Assembly (NCBI RefSeq): GCF_032271945.1
Contig: NZ_CP130319.1
Span: forward strand, 4,793,001-4,857,000
Direction: 5' to 3'
Source: Paenibacillus sp. MBLB1832
Lineage (GTDB): Bacteria > Bacillota > Bacilli > Paenibacillales > NBRC-103111
Length of the DNA: 64,000 bases
In this document: in pieces, positions 1-7,494 of the stretch
Numbering within the stretch: the first letter of the stretch is position 1
How the letters are laid out: each line of letters opens with the position of its first letter
Notes under the pieces: generated by a model
Database searches by the model: none
The model's input: the letters and a program-made list of their open reading frames with translations, nothing else
Told to the model about the DNA's origin: nothing
Translations under genes and position numbers: made by a program

Positions 1-285
1 CTCGTCTTCAATAAATTCAGTATCAAAATTCCAAACATCCTTAGACATTCTGATTTCCTTATCATTTTCATCAAATAAATCAGAACCGATCGTTGTAAGT
101 AATAATATAAAAGGGTTTTCCTCGTAACATTCTCGTTCAAAATGGAATAATAGATTCTCCACTAAGCTACTTGATGCGTAATCATCAAAAGAAATACCTA
201 GATTACATAATGTTTCTATCTGTTCTTCTAATGTTATGTTTACTTTTAGATTTTCTTTTTTATTCCGCTTGAAAAAGTTAAACAT
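1..285 (-). CDS. Partial cassette ORF, unknown (possibly immunity-like)
   Basis: An open frame starts at an ATG at 285 and runs off the left edge, giving 95 codons of the N-terminal part. The protein begins MFNFFKRNKKENLKVNITLE and is acidic. A GAGAGG ribosome binding site lies 9 bases upstream. The shape 'LG-I--D-Y... NPFILLLTTIGSDL ... VWNFDTEFIED' recalls small immunity-type proteins in which a 'W-FD-E-IED' motif follows an 'LL---G' motif, but I cannot name the family with confidence. It is the gene of a cassette whose attC lies left of the window; the cassette ends at the repeat starting near 325. Function unknown. Confidence 0.6.
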   Translation of the reverse strand, partial: MFNFFKRNKKENLKVNITLEEQIETLCNLGISFDDYASSSLVENLLFHFERECYEENPFILLLTTIGSDLFDENDKEIRMSKDVWNFDTEFIEDE

Positions 286-324
286 CACCTGATTCCTCTC
301 ATATAAAATTGTTTGCATCCCTTT

Positions 325-385
325 CGTCTAATGTTGTTGTATTCACGAACCCGATAAACTTAAAGGAAAACTGAAGTCTAGGCCT
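325..385 (-). repeat. Truncated attC-like site (left half only)
   Basis: The left arm is recognisable (core TCTAAT, then GTTGTTGTATTCACGAACCC and a degraded GATAAACTTAAAGG), but the sequence then diverges. The usual second hairpin and the right arm CGTGAATACGGTGTT are absent before the next gene. This repeat has probably lost its right half by deletion and could not fold into a normal paired-arm site. Confidence 0.7.
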
Positions 386-424
386 TCCTGAACTACCTAC
401 AAAAGATTATACATCTATTATTCT

Positions 425-721
425 TTAATATTCCTCTTTCAAGTTCTTTCTACTGAAAAACCTCAATGAGAATTGATAAGTTAGAGCACACAGTATCCAA
501 TAACCAAAAATTAGAATATTATCAGGAAATAACAGGTTTAAACTCTTATTATCACTCAGCGCCAAATACGTCACTATTACCACTATCATCGAAAATCCCA
601 AGTACAGCAAAGTTTCAACCAATAATATCACTTTATTAATTCTTCTTGTCATTAAGTTAATAATTTGAGAACAAGGTATTCCAATCAGTAGTAATACTGG
701 GAAGGTAACAATCATAAACAA
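425..721 (-). CDS. Small membrane protein, cassette gene, unknown
   Basis: 98 residues with three or four hydrophobic stretches (roughly residues 3-20, 29-53 and 68-86) and a basic C-terminal tail (FFSRKNLKEEY). The start is a TTG at 721, five bases after AGGAG; an in-frame ATG two codons later is an alternative. A 33-codon hydrophobic ORF (741-842) lies just upstream in the same direction, so this cassette may carry two small membrane proteins. No family recognised. Confidence 0.55.
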   Translation of the reverse strand: MFMIVTFPVLLLIGIPCSQIINLMTRRINKVILLVETLLYLGFSMIVVIVTYLALSDNKSLNLLFPDNILIFGYWILCALTYQFSLRFFSRKNLKEEY

Positions 722-740
722 TACGACTCCTAGTAAGCTC

Positions 741-842
741 TCAAAAGGTATGCGCTATAAATATCAGAATTGTCAGTTGAAGTATTGTTGGGCAAACTAG
801 AACTGCCACTAGAAATGAGAGTAAATAATGTTTTATCTTCAT
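741..842 (-). CDS. Possible very short membrane peptide, 33 aa
   Basis: ATG at 842, stop at 741. The peptide begins MKIKHYLLSFLVAVL and is one hydrophobic helix with a lysine-rich start, like a single-pass membrane peptide. It ends about 20 bases before the TTG start of the next membrane protein, and AGGAG lies between the two. The upstream ribosome binding site is weak (GGTG). It could be a small protein, a translational leader, or the displaced N-terminus of the downstream gene. Confidence 0.35.
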   Translation of the reverse strand: MKIKHYLLSFLVAVLVCPTILQLTILIFIAHTF

Positions 843-877
843 GGTTCACCGCTCTCAAATAGATCTGCATAGATTGC

Positions 878-1041
878 AGATAACGTTGTTGTATTCACGA
901 CGCCGAGAGGCTTAAGGTCACGAAGTGACCAGCTGCGCTTGCGCAGTTAGCCTCGCAGGTGGTCCGCCTGAATTCACTTCCTCGAAATCCCTCTGGCGGA
1001 CCGAGGGCCGAATGGCCCGAAGCGTGAATACGATGTTATAT
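878..1041 (-). repeat. attC-like recombination site 1
   Basis: Complete repeat: left core AGATAAC, left arm GTATTCACG, GAGGCTTAA/TTAGCCTC hairpin, GTCCGCC/GGCGGAC hairpin, short GGGCCGAATGGCCC hairpin, right arm CGTGAATAC, right core GTTATAT. The right flank TTATATGA is the reverse complement of the TCATATAA that precedes the next repeat. The first hairpin holds a longer insert with its own sub-hairpins (GGTCACGAAGTGACC, CTGCGCTTGCGCAG). Confidence 0.88.
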
Positions 1042-1158
1042 GACGTTCTCCACTTCTTAGAGCTACTCAAAAATAATTATTTATTTCTCTAAATAAAGAT
1101 GCTGCCTAATATAAAATTTTTTTCTGTTTTATCGAATTTCCGAGATGAATTACCAATA

Positions 1159-1473
1159 TTATCGCCTGTTATTATTCAATTCATTATCAATAAAATCTAA
1201 ATAAAAAGAACCGCCCTTAATTGAAACTTCATCATCGCATACACTACAATCATATATTCCTTGTCCATCTTTAATAGTTATGCCAGCACCGCATGTCGGG
1301 CAATGAAAATAATTCTTGGATTCAATCAAATGCTTATTAAATATTACACTTTCATTTGATTCATCTGTGTAAAAACCATTTTCGAGTTGAGTACTTTTGC
1401 ATTTAGTGCATACTGTTCTCGAATTACTCATTAAGGTTTGACAGTTTAAACATCTTTTCATTTTGATTTTCAA
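1159..1473 (-). CDS. Zinc-ribbon protein, cassette gene, unknown
   Basis: 104 residues with four C-x2-C pairs (CLNC, CTKC, CPTC, CSVC), which would make two zinc ribbons. The first ribbon sits at the N-terminus and the second in the C-terminal half. The TTG start at 1473 is chosen because GAGGGGG lies six bases upstream; an ATG four codons later is also possible. Such double ribbons bind zinc structurally and may bind nucleic acid or a partner protein, but nothing here points to a specific role. Confidence 0.6.
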   Translation of the reverse strand: MKIKMKRCLNCQTLMSNSRTVCTKCKSTQLENGFYTDESNESVIFNKHLIESKNYFHCPTCGAGITIKDGQGIYDCSVCDDEVSIKGGSFYLDFIDNELNNNRR

Positions 1474-1534
1474 AATTATCCCCCTCTTTTTTTTATTGGT
1501 GATTTTAATTTCCATTTGCTCTTTGGAGAATGTC

Positions 1535-1695
1535 ATATAAGGTTGTTGTATTCACTAACCCGAGAGGCTTAAGGCGCGTTAGCACCAGGTGGCTTCGCCA
1601 CTTAGCCAGGTGTTGTCTGCCTGAAACCCTCTTCCTCGAAATCCCTCAGGCAGACCAAGGGGCGTTAGCCCCGCAGCGTGAATACGGTGTTAGAT
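1535..1695 (-). repeat. attC-like recombination site 2
   Basis: Complete repeat. The left core is ATATAAG (AAG in place of AAC), and the right core is GTTAGAT. The flank TTAGATGA matches the reverse complement of TCATCTAA before the next repeat. The third hairpin is GGGGCGTTAGCCCC. Confidence 0.87.
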
Positions 1696-1745
1696 GATGT
1701 CGACGACAACTCGAGTAAACGCAAATATGCACTTTAAACTTTATG

Positions 1746-2468
1746 TTATTGAACTTTTTCTATTAATCTTTCAAATATATTCCTTTCATTTTCTCTCAGT
1801 TCCATTGCTATTTCCATTATAAAAGGTTTAGCAAAATCAGTTACCCTAAAATAAATTGGATCAGTATTTTGAAGATTAATAATTCCTTTGTTATGCAAGT
1901 CTTCTAACTCTTTAATCAAGTACTTACTAACATATGTTGCAATTACTTCATCTTTAACAATCAATTGTGGATGCCCAAACTCCGGGTCAGGCGCAATTTT
2001 TGTATTGTTGTTAATCGAGTGTGCAATCGCGAATAATATACTTGGAATATTAGTGATGACCATTGATTTAATAAAGGCTCTAGTAATTTCATTCTTCATT
2101 TTATCAATTGATTTTTCATCCCTTATTGTCATAACCACGTCACTAATAACATTATTTCTTTTCCGTTCAATTTCTTCAAAGTAATTATGCATTGGGTTCT
2201 GAATTACTTTTAAGAAGTTACTGTCGTCTCTATAATCAGTCGGAGCATACAGCTTAGCGTGATGGCTAATCACTAGCTTTACGAAGACCGCTAATACTAT
2301 AAGTGGATATATGACAATAAAAAATATTAACAATCTCTGTGAAAAAACATCAAAAGAACCAGTTCCAACAACTAATGCTGCTACACCATAGATCATAAAT
2401 AAAAATAAAGAAATGATTCCTAATGGGTTTTTGGAAAACGCACTAATTGTTTCTTTATCGTACTTCAT
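1746..2468 (-). CDS. Membrane-anchored protein, cassette gene, unknown
   Basis: 240 residues. The ATG at 2468 follows GGGGGGC eight bases upstream. Two hydrophobic segments near the N-terminus (about residues 15-40 and 45-70) suggest a two-helix anchor. The remaining ~165 residues look soluble, mixed charge and cytoplasmic, apart from a further hydrophobic stretch near residues 135-155. The C-terminus is rich in Glu/Arg (ELRENERNIFERLIEKV). No recognised domain. It fills the cassette between sites 2 and 3. Confidence 0.6.
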   Translation of the reverse strand: MKYDKETISAFSKNPLGIISLFLFMIYGVAALVVGTGSFDVFSQRLLIFFIVIYPLIVLAVFVKLVISHHAKLYAPTDYRDDSNFLKVIQNPMHNYFEEIERKRNNVISDVVMTIRDEKSIDKMKNEITRAFIKSMVITNIPSILFAIAHSINNNTKIAPDPEFGHPQLIVKDEVIATYVSKYLIKELEDLHNKGIINLQNTDPIYFRVTDFAKPFIMEIAMELRENERNIFERLIEKVQ

Positions 2469-2507
2469 TGAAAAGCCCCCCAAATATAATTATGTCTTGG
2501 CTATTTC

Positions 2508-2669
2508 ATCTAACGTTGTTGTATTCACGATCCCGAGAGGCTTAAAGGAGCGCCAGCGACTGGGTCGAAGACTTAGCCTCGCAGGAGTTGTCTGCCTGAA
2601 TCCACTACTTCGAAATCCCTCGGGCAGGCCAAGGGGCGTTAGCCCCGCAGCGTGAATACGGTGTTATCT
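2508..2669 (-). repeat. attC-like recombination site 3
   Basis: Complete repeat with left core ATCTAAC and right core GTTATCT. TTATCTGA at its right flank pairs with TCAGATAA before site 4. Confidence 0.9.
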
Positions 2670-2683
2670 GACGTACTCGACCT

Positions 2684-3391
2684 CTATGATATTCTTGCAA
2701 CTAGTCCTTCACCGATTGAGAATAGAACTTCTTCATTTAATAAGTAAAGACACCTCCATTCCTTGTAAATTGGCACATCGAACATCATTACAATTGGTTT
2801 CATTAAATTACTAATCTCAATGATTTCAATCTTATTGAATTTCGTAAGACTTCTATTATCATTAAATATTTGTTCGCACTGCTCTTCTGATAAATCTTCA
2901 CTATAGATTCCAATTCTATTCTGATATATCTGATCTAAATCATATGTATAGAAGCCCCCTGGGCTATAGAGCCTTGATCCTTCTATTCTCCAAATTTCTA
3001 AAATATCAATTCCTTCAACTCTTGTACCAAAACATCTAATGGTACTTCGATTCATTTGATTCAGTACAGAAACGAACTCATTATATTTAGGCTTTGCCCA
3101 TACTATAGTGCCATTAATAAGACTTTGAACTGGTTCAAAGTCACGATTACTAAACGAGTACTTGGATTTCATTGGCTCTTTCCAAGCAATATGTGTATCT
3201 AAATCTATTACTTCTAAATACCCATAATCAGAACATCCTGGATAATAGCAATGGCTACATACATCAAGCTGAATCAGCGAATCATATTCTGATTCGAGGT
3301 GATAAAAGTAATCTGCAATAATGACACCGTTTAACTTAAGATAAAAAGTTCCTTCAATATGTGGAACTAATTCATATTCGTTTACCATCAT
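2684..3391 (-). CDS. Cassette protein of unknown function, 235 aa
   Basis: Soluble acidic protein, ATG at 3391 with GGAGGTGAT seven bases upstream, a near-perfect ribosome binding site. It contains a C-x2-C-x4-C cluster (CSHCYYPGC, about residues 45-53), which may hold a metal or be redox active, and a stretch rich in aromatic residues around 'YSPGGFYTYDLDQIY'. No family recognised. Stop codon lies only 15 bases from the attC core, the compact spacing typical of cassette genes. Confidence 0.6.
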   Translation of the reverse strand: MMVNEYELVPHIEGTFYLKLNGVIIADYFYHLESEYDSLIQLDVCSHCYYPGCSDYGYLEVIDLDTHIAWKEPMKSKYSFSNRDFEPVQSLINGTIVWAKPKYNEFVSVLNQMNRSTIRCFGTRVEGIDILEIWRIEGSRLYSPGGFYTYDLDQIYQNRIGIYSEDLSEEQCEQIFNDNRSLTKFNKIEIIEISNLMKPIVMMFDVPIYKEWRCLYLLNEEVLFSIGEGLVARIS

Positions 3392-3427
3392 ATGAGATCA
3401 CCTCCAATTGGTCCTTTCGAGTATGTC

Positions 3428-3592
3428 AGATAAAATTATTGTATTCACTAACCCGAAAGGCTTAAAGGAGCGTAGCGACTGGGTGGCTCTACCACTTAGC
3501 CTTGCAGGGTTGTCTGACTGAAACCGCTCCCCCGGAATCTGTTTTGGCAGACCAAGGGGCGCCAGCCCCGCAGCTTGAATACGGTGTTTTAT
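3428..3592 (-). repeat. attC-like recombination site 4 (variant cores)
   Basis: Complete in length, but the left core is AGATAAA and the right core is GTTTTAT. Its right flank does not match the left flank of the next repeat, unlike most sites here. The right arm reads GCTTGAATAC, with one mismatch in the stem. Probably a decayed site or a cassette junction altered after insertion. Confidence 0.82.
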
Positions 3593-3671
3593 GATGGATT
3601 AGCCCCACTTCTTTGAATAGAGACAGGACGTCGGCCCACATTGAATTTATATTCTTATTCTTATTAGAGTT

Positions 3672-4235
3672 TTAATACATTATTGATTTATCCAATCTTA
3701 TTGAATATACCTTATTGTCTATCATACAAAATTCAAGTGTTCGTTTATTTCTCTTATCTATATATCCTATAATCATGCTACCTTGTTCAAATCTTTCATA
3801 ATATTGATACCCATATTGTTCTAATATTGTATTCAGATCATTTCCTAGTGATATTCCTTTATTTGTTTTGAAATCTTTTGAATCATTTCTTATAGATATT
3901 CCATTATCGGTTTTAAAGTCACTTGAATATGTAAAAATCCTTATTATCTTGTCATCATTTTTTTCAGTTACTACAACCATTCCTTTGTTTGATTGATAGT
4001 AGTCAAATAAAGCATTATCCTGACTTTTAAGTTCTCCGACATTACTTAAGAACTCCTCAGACTTTATAGATTGATTTAATTTTACTCCCGAAATATTCTC
4101 GTTAGTCAGATCTGAACTGGTCGTAGTATAGTATTTTAATGTCCTGAATCCCAAATCAAAGTATGAATTTATGCCGATTCCTAAACTAATTATGATGATC
4201 GTAATTACTGCAAGTATCTTCAGTTTTTTTCGCAT
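3672..4235 (-). CDS. Membrane-anchored cassette protein, paralogue of 20022-20540
   Basis: 187 residues with a lysine/arginine-rich start and one transmembrane helix (about residues 5-24), followed by an extracytoplasmic domain. The ATG at 4235 has AGGAAAAG upstream. The protein is very similar along its whole length to the one at 20022-20540. The main difference is an extra ~14 residues here, a tandem duplication of the 'FKT--GIS' segment (FKTDNGISIRNDSKD then FKTNKGISLGND). The DNA downstream of the two genes also matches, so the whole cassette was duplicated. Function unknown. Confidence 0.65.
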   Translation of the reverse strand: MRKKLKILAVITIIIISLGIGINSYFDLGFRTLKYYTTTSSDLTNENISGVKLNQSIKSEEFLSNVGELKSQDNALFDYYQSNKGMVVVTEKNDDKIIRIFTYSSDFKTDNGISIRNDSKDFKTNKGISLGNDLNTILEQYGYQYYERFEQGSMIIGYIDKRNKRTLEFCMIDNKVYSIRLDKSIMY

Positions 4236-4313
4236 TAATCTTTTCCTACTTTCTTCGAGCAACAGGACGTTTCGAACGAGATACTTTCAATTAGTCTCTT
4301 TAGGGCCAATCTT

Positions 4314-4475
4314 TTATAACGTTGTTGTATTCACGAACCCGAGAGGCTTAAAGGAGCGTCAGCGACTGGGTCGAAGACTTAGCCTCGCAGGAGTTGTCTG
4401 CCTGCCTCCCCTTCCTCGAAATGCCTCTGGCAGACCAAGGGGCGATAGCCCCGCAGCGTGAATACGTTGTTATAC
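4314..4475 (-). repeat. attC-like recombination site 5
   Basis: Complete repeat with left core TTATAAC and right core GTTATAC. Flank TTATACGAA pairs with TTCGTATAA before site 6. Confidence 0.89.
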
Positions 4476-4500
4476 GAAGTAATTGCCTTCTTTGAAAAAC

Positions 4501-5151
4501 TTACAAACTCTTTAAGGTCCCATAATTTATTTCTTTAATTCTATTTACTATGTAGTCTGCAGCTGAAAGATCTTGATTACCTGAATTCAAATTCTTATAC
4601 CCAATACACTTCATTCCTGCGGCTTTAGCTGCTACAATTCCGTTTTTAGAATCCTCTAAGACTATACATTCTTCCACTCTGACGCCAAATAATTTTGCGA
4701 TTCTTAGATAAATATCTGGGGCCGGTTTCCCCTTCAATACTTCTTCTCCACTAATTATGTCACTAAAATTATGACGTATATCAAACTTCTTCAAAACTGC
4801 TTCAATAAAAATTCTAGGAGATGAAGATGCCAAGCCAATTCGAATCTGATTTTGTTTCAGCGTTACAATTAACTCCTTGACTCCTTCTATTGGTTGCTCG
4901 TTTGACTGTTTAAGTAATTCTAGCTTTGTATTTAATTGCAAGTTAATTATCTCTTCAACAGTTTGACTTAAGGAGTATTTAGCAATTAGCTTCGACCACA
5001 TTTCAGGATTGGTCATCCCAACAAATTCTTCTAGTTCCTTTTGGGTTATGTCAATTCCAAATGTATTCATCACATACTCATCTACTTTAAAATGAAGCGG
5101 CTCACTATCAATAATTACCCCATCCATATCAAAAATAAATGTACTAAACAT
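4501..5151 (-). CDS. HAD-superfamily hydrolase, beta-phosphoglucomutase-like
   Basis: 216 residues, the usual length for this subfamily. Motif I is FIFDMDGVIID near residues 5-12 with the two catalytic aspartates. Motif II is LASSS near residue 108, motif III is KGKPAPDIY near 140, and motif IV is EDSKNGIVAAKAAGM near 170. These are the four HAD motifs of sugar-phosphate phosphatases and phosphoglucomutases with an alpha-helical cap. The substrate cannot be read from sequence. It is a cassette gene, so it is likely an accessory metabolic or detoxifying phosphatase. The start is the ATG at 5151. Confidence 0.85.
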   Translation of the reverse strand: MFSTFIFDMDGVIIDSEPLHFKVDEYVMNTFGIDITQKELEEFVGMTNPEMWSKLIAKYSLSQTVEEIINLQLNTKLELLKQSNEQPIEGVKELIVTLKQNQIRIGLASSSPRIFIEAVLKKFDIRHNFSDIISGEEVLKGKPAPDIYLRIAKLFGVRVEECIVLEDSKNGIVAAKAAGMKCIGYKNLNSGNQDLSAADYIVNRIKEINYGTLKSL

Positions 5152-5195
5152 ATATTATGAACTCCTTCATGTTTTTAAAATATTGCAATAATTTC

Positions 5196-5356
5196 GTATA
5201 ACGTTGTTGTATTCACAAACCCGAGAGGCTTAAAGGAGCGCAGCGACTGGGTCGAAGACTTAGCCTCGCAGGAGTTGTCTGCCTGATTAAGCTCCCTCGA
5301 AATCCCTCTTGCAGACCAAGGGCCATAAGGCCCGCCGCGTGAATAGGGTGTTAGAA
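5196..5356 (-). repeat. attC-like recombination site 6
   Basis: Complete repeat with left core GTATAAC and right core GTTAGAA. The right flank TTAGAAGA does not match the left flank of site 7 (TTCTTATAA), so the cassette body between them may be a fusion or deletion product. Confidence 0.86.
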
Positions 5357-5811
5357 GATGTTGGCGCCTTCTCTGAAATACTTAAAAATAGTCTTTATCG
5401 TTCATTATCAATTCTAATCGAAATTTCCTCAGTCCACTGTGCATCCCTTACCCAAAATCTTATAGTATGTAAAGTCAAAATTCACATCAGTTTTATCTAA
5501 ACTCAGCATATGTTTGCACATCTATCTAGCCCAAGAGCGTATAGTCTTGAATAGTCACTTCTCGTCGATTCTTTCCAGATTCCGTATATGTACGCACATC
5601 TGCCTAACCCGAGAGCGTATAGTCTTGTAGAGTTACTTGGCGTCGATTCTTTCCAGGTTCCGCATATGTTTAATCATATATCTGACCCGAGAGCGTTTTC
5701 TTATATAGTCACTTCACATCGTTTCTTTCCAGATTACACCATATAATTACAATTCAATATTACACATCAACTGTAGATGTTTTTATTTTTGTATTGGTTT
5801 GCGCCAATTTC
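5357..5811. other. Gene-less cassette body with three ~75-bp direct repeats
   Basis: 455 bases without a credible ORF on either strand. From about 5500 to 5740 there are three imperfect direct copies of a unit of roughly 75 bases. Each copy contains CATATGT or similar, then CACATCT, then a CC-AGAGCGT block, then TAGTCACTTC and a TCGATTCTTTCCAG end. A weaker relative of the same unit occurs at about 14970-15060, next to another cassette gene. Possibly a remnant of a structured RNA or small repeat family. Confidence 0.6.
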
Positions 5812-5971
5812 TTATAACGTTGTTGTATTCACGAACCCGAGAGGCTTAAAGGAGCGGAGCGACTTGGTCGAAGACTTAGCCTCGCAGGAGTTGTCTGCCA
5901 GATTACACTTCCTCGAAATCCCACTTGCAGACCAAGGGGCGTAGCCCCGCAGCGTGAATAATGTGTTAGCT
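5812..5971 (-). repeat. attC-like recombination site 7
   Basis: Complete repeat with left core TTATAAC and right core GTTAGCT. Flank TTAGCTGA pairs with TCAGCTAA before site 8. The right arm reads CGTGAATAATG, one base off the common form. Confidence 0.87.
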
Positions 5972-6017
5972 GATGTTACTGCCTTCTATGAATTAACTTT
6001 TAAATGAACTTAATCCT

Positions 6018-6458
6018 TCAATCATTAATTCTTATAAAATATGTTCTGACTCTTTTGGTATTCTTTAATAAATCAAGACCGCTCATTATTACACCAATTG
6101 CTCCAATTATTTCTGTAACTAATCTCATTTCTGTTAGAGGAAACTCTGCCTCATATAGAACCAAACCATATAACATTATTATTGCATGTAAAACAATGAT
6201 TACTAAAGATATAAGGGCTTTACTTAAATATGTTCCAATTTGAAATTTTGATAATGATACATAAAGTATTGCTGATAGTATATTTAATAAAGTAAACATC
6301 ATTGCATCTTTTGTAGGGTTCACTTGAACATCTACAAAACTTGCAGAATGTGTTGTATACTCTTCCGCTGTAATAAAGTAGCTAAAAGCAAAGACGGTAA
6401 TAATAAAACCGATTACTATAAGACCAAGATTAAATCCAAACCATGCAATGTGTTTCAT
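6018..6458 (-). CDS. Four-helix membrane protein, cassette gene, unknown
   Basis: 146 residues with four predicted membrane helices (about residues 7-30, 52-70, 78-103 and 110-130). The ATG at 6458 has AGGAGC seven bases upstream. Charges are sparse and lie mostly in the loops and the C-terminal tail (KNTKRVRTYFIRIND). No family recognised. Confidence 0.6.
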   Translation of the reverse strand: MKHIAWFGFNLGLIVIGFIITVFAFSYFITAEEYTTHSASFVDVQVNPTKDAMMFTLLNILSAILYVSLSKFQIGTYLSKALISLVIIVLHAIIMLYGLVLYEAEFPLTEMRLVTEIIGAIGVIMSGLDLLKNTKRVRTYFIRIND

Positions 6459-6499
6459 AATTGCTCCTAGGTATTCATATATTTTTTTGCAGTAATTTC

Positions 6500-6657
6500 A
6501 GCTAACGTTGTTGTATTCACGAACCTGAGAGGCTTAAGGCGCGGCAGAGCCGGGTCGAAGACTTAGCCTCGCAGGGTTGTCTGCTGAATCCGCTTCCTCG
6601 AAATGCCTCTTGCAGACCCAGGGCAGAATGGCCCGCAGCGTGAATACGCTGTTAGCT
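6500..6657 (-). repeat. attC-like recombination site 8
   Basis: Complete repeat with left core AGCTAAC and right core GTTAGCT. Flank TTAGCTGA pairs with TCAGCTAA before site 9. It belongs to the toxin-antitoxin cassette, whose genes point the other way. Confidence 0.9.
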
Positions 6658-6705
6658 GATGTTGCTGGCTTCTTCGACTTCACCCTCAATGGTTATACAC
6701 ATCCC

Positions 6706-6735
6706 TTTATGAAGTTATTTATTTCGTGGTATAAT
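6706..6735 (+). promoter_or_regulatory. Extended -10 promoter of the toxin-antitoxin cassette
   Basis: TGGTATAAT at 6727-6735 is a perfect extended -10 element (TG-n-TATAAT). The -35 region about 17 bases upstream is weak. It lies about 40 bases before the antitoxin start, so this cassette brings its own promoter, unlike its neighbours where none is obvious. Confidence 0.7.
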
Positions 6736-6771
6736 GTCTTATATAGTTTTTTATGAAGAGGAGCTGAAAAT

Positions 6772-7005
6772 ATGGCCGTTTCTAAAGATCACTTAAACAA
6801 ATTAATTCAACAATTGTCTGATGATGCCCTTCCTATAGCTGCAGACTTCCTAGAAAAGTTACTAATTGGAAAAGATCAACATATCCCTTGGGATGATGAA
6901 CCAACAACACTAGAGGACTTAGACGCGATTAAAAAAGCCAAAGAAGCATTTGCTCGTGGTGAGGGTATCAAACTTAAGAATGTTATAGATGACTTACTCA
7001 ATTGA
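6772..7005 (+). CDS. Antitoxin of a RelE/ParE-type toxin-antitoxin pair
   Basis: 77-residue acidic protein with GAAGAGGAG upstream of the ATG. The C-terminal half reads WDDEPTTLEDLDAIKKAKEAF followed by a gap of charged residues and ends in VIDDLLN, typical of small antitoxins that sit before RelE-like toxins. It is expected to bind and neutralise the toxin and to repress the shared promoter. Its end overlaps the toxin start by 17 bases, the usual sign of translational coupling. Plus-strand orientation, against every other cassette gene here. I cannot assign it firmly to RelB, Phd or another antitoxin fold. Confidence 0.75.
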   Translation: MAVSKDHLNKLIQQLSDDALPIAADFLEKLLIGKDQHIPWDDEPTTLEDLDAIKKAKEAFARGEGIKLKNVIDDLLN

Positions 7006-7255
7006 ATTTAACAAAGATGCCTTAAAGTACCTACAAAAACTAGATAAACCTACACGCACACGGATCGTACAGCATCTACAAATTCTTAGTGAAAATCCAT
7101 ATCACACCGAACTTGACATCAAGAGAATGCAAGGTACTACTGGAGATTATCGCTTGAGAGTAGGTTCTTTCAGAGTTATTTACTCTGTGAAAGATGCTGT
7201 ATTACTTATCTATGTAATTAAAATTGGCTCTCGTGGTGATGTCTATAAATCTTAG
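6989..7255 (+). CDS. RelE/ParE-family toxin
   Basis: 88 residues. The start reads MTYSIEFNKDALKYLQKLDK, and the core reads GDYRLRVGSFRVIYSV with a C-terminal IKIGSRGDVYK. This is the RelE/ParE fold, in which the basic 'YRLRVG-FRVIY' strand is diagnostic. RelE proteins cut mRNA on the ribosome and ParE proteins poison gyrase; sequence alone does not decide here, although the C-terminal 'I--R-DVYK' arrangement is common in RelE-type members. Coupled to the upstream antitoxin and followed by a terminator. Such cassettes are known to stabilise large cassette arrays. Confidence 0.85.
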   Translation: MTYSIEFNKDALKYLQKLDKPTRTRIVQHLQILSENPYHTELDIKRMQGTTGDYRLRVGSFRVIYSVKDAVLLIYVIKIGSRGDVYKS

Positions 7256-7263
7256 CATCTGGT

Positions 7264-7290
7264 CTATTCTTTCAAAGAATAGGCTTTTTG
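7264..7290 (+). terminator. Intrinsic terminator of the toxin-antitoxin cassette
   Basis: Perfect stem CTATTCTTT/AAAGAATAG just after the toxin stop codon, followed by GCTTTTTG. It keeps plus-strand transcription from running into the next attC. Confidence 0.75.
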
Positions 7291-7309
7291 TTATGGTTTC
7301 AGCAATTTC

Positions 7310-7469
7310 AGCTAACGTTGTTGTATTCACGAACCCGAGAGGCTTAAAGGAGCGGAGCGACTGGGTCGAAGACTTTGCCACGCAGGGTTGTCTGCCAGAT
7401 ACAACTTCTTCGAAATCCCTCGGGCAGACCAAGGGGTGTTAGCCCCGCAGCGTGAATACGGTGTTATCA
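7310..7469 (-). repeat. attC-like recombination site 9
   Basis: Complete repeat with left core AGCTAAC and right core GTTATCA. Flank TTATCAGA pairs with TCTGATAA before site 10. Confidence 0.9.
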
Positions 7470-7494
7470 GAAGGAATCTGCTTCTTCGAACTAC

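Noticed and set aside
4171-4461. Plus-strand ORFs crossing several repeats (also 2413-2655, 18408-18590, 16771-16971) with similar protein ends
   Set aside because: They read through the attC repeat itself, so their likeness only reflects the repeat. They lack ribosome binding sites and lie opposite real cassette genes.
7202-7432. Minus-strand ORFs starting MVCPRDFEEV in attC (also 10043-10249)
   Set aside because: Encoded by the attC hairpin region and continuing past it; no ribosome binding site. Not conserved as proteins, since length and frame change from site to site.
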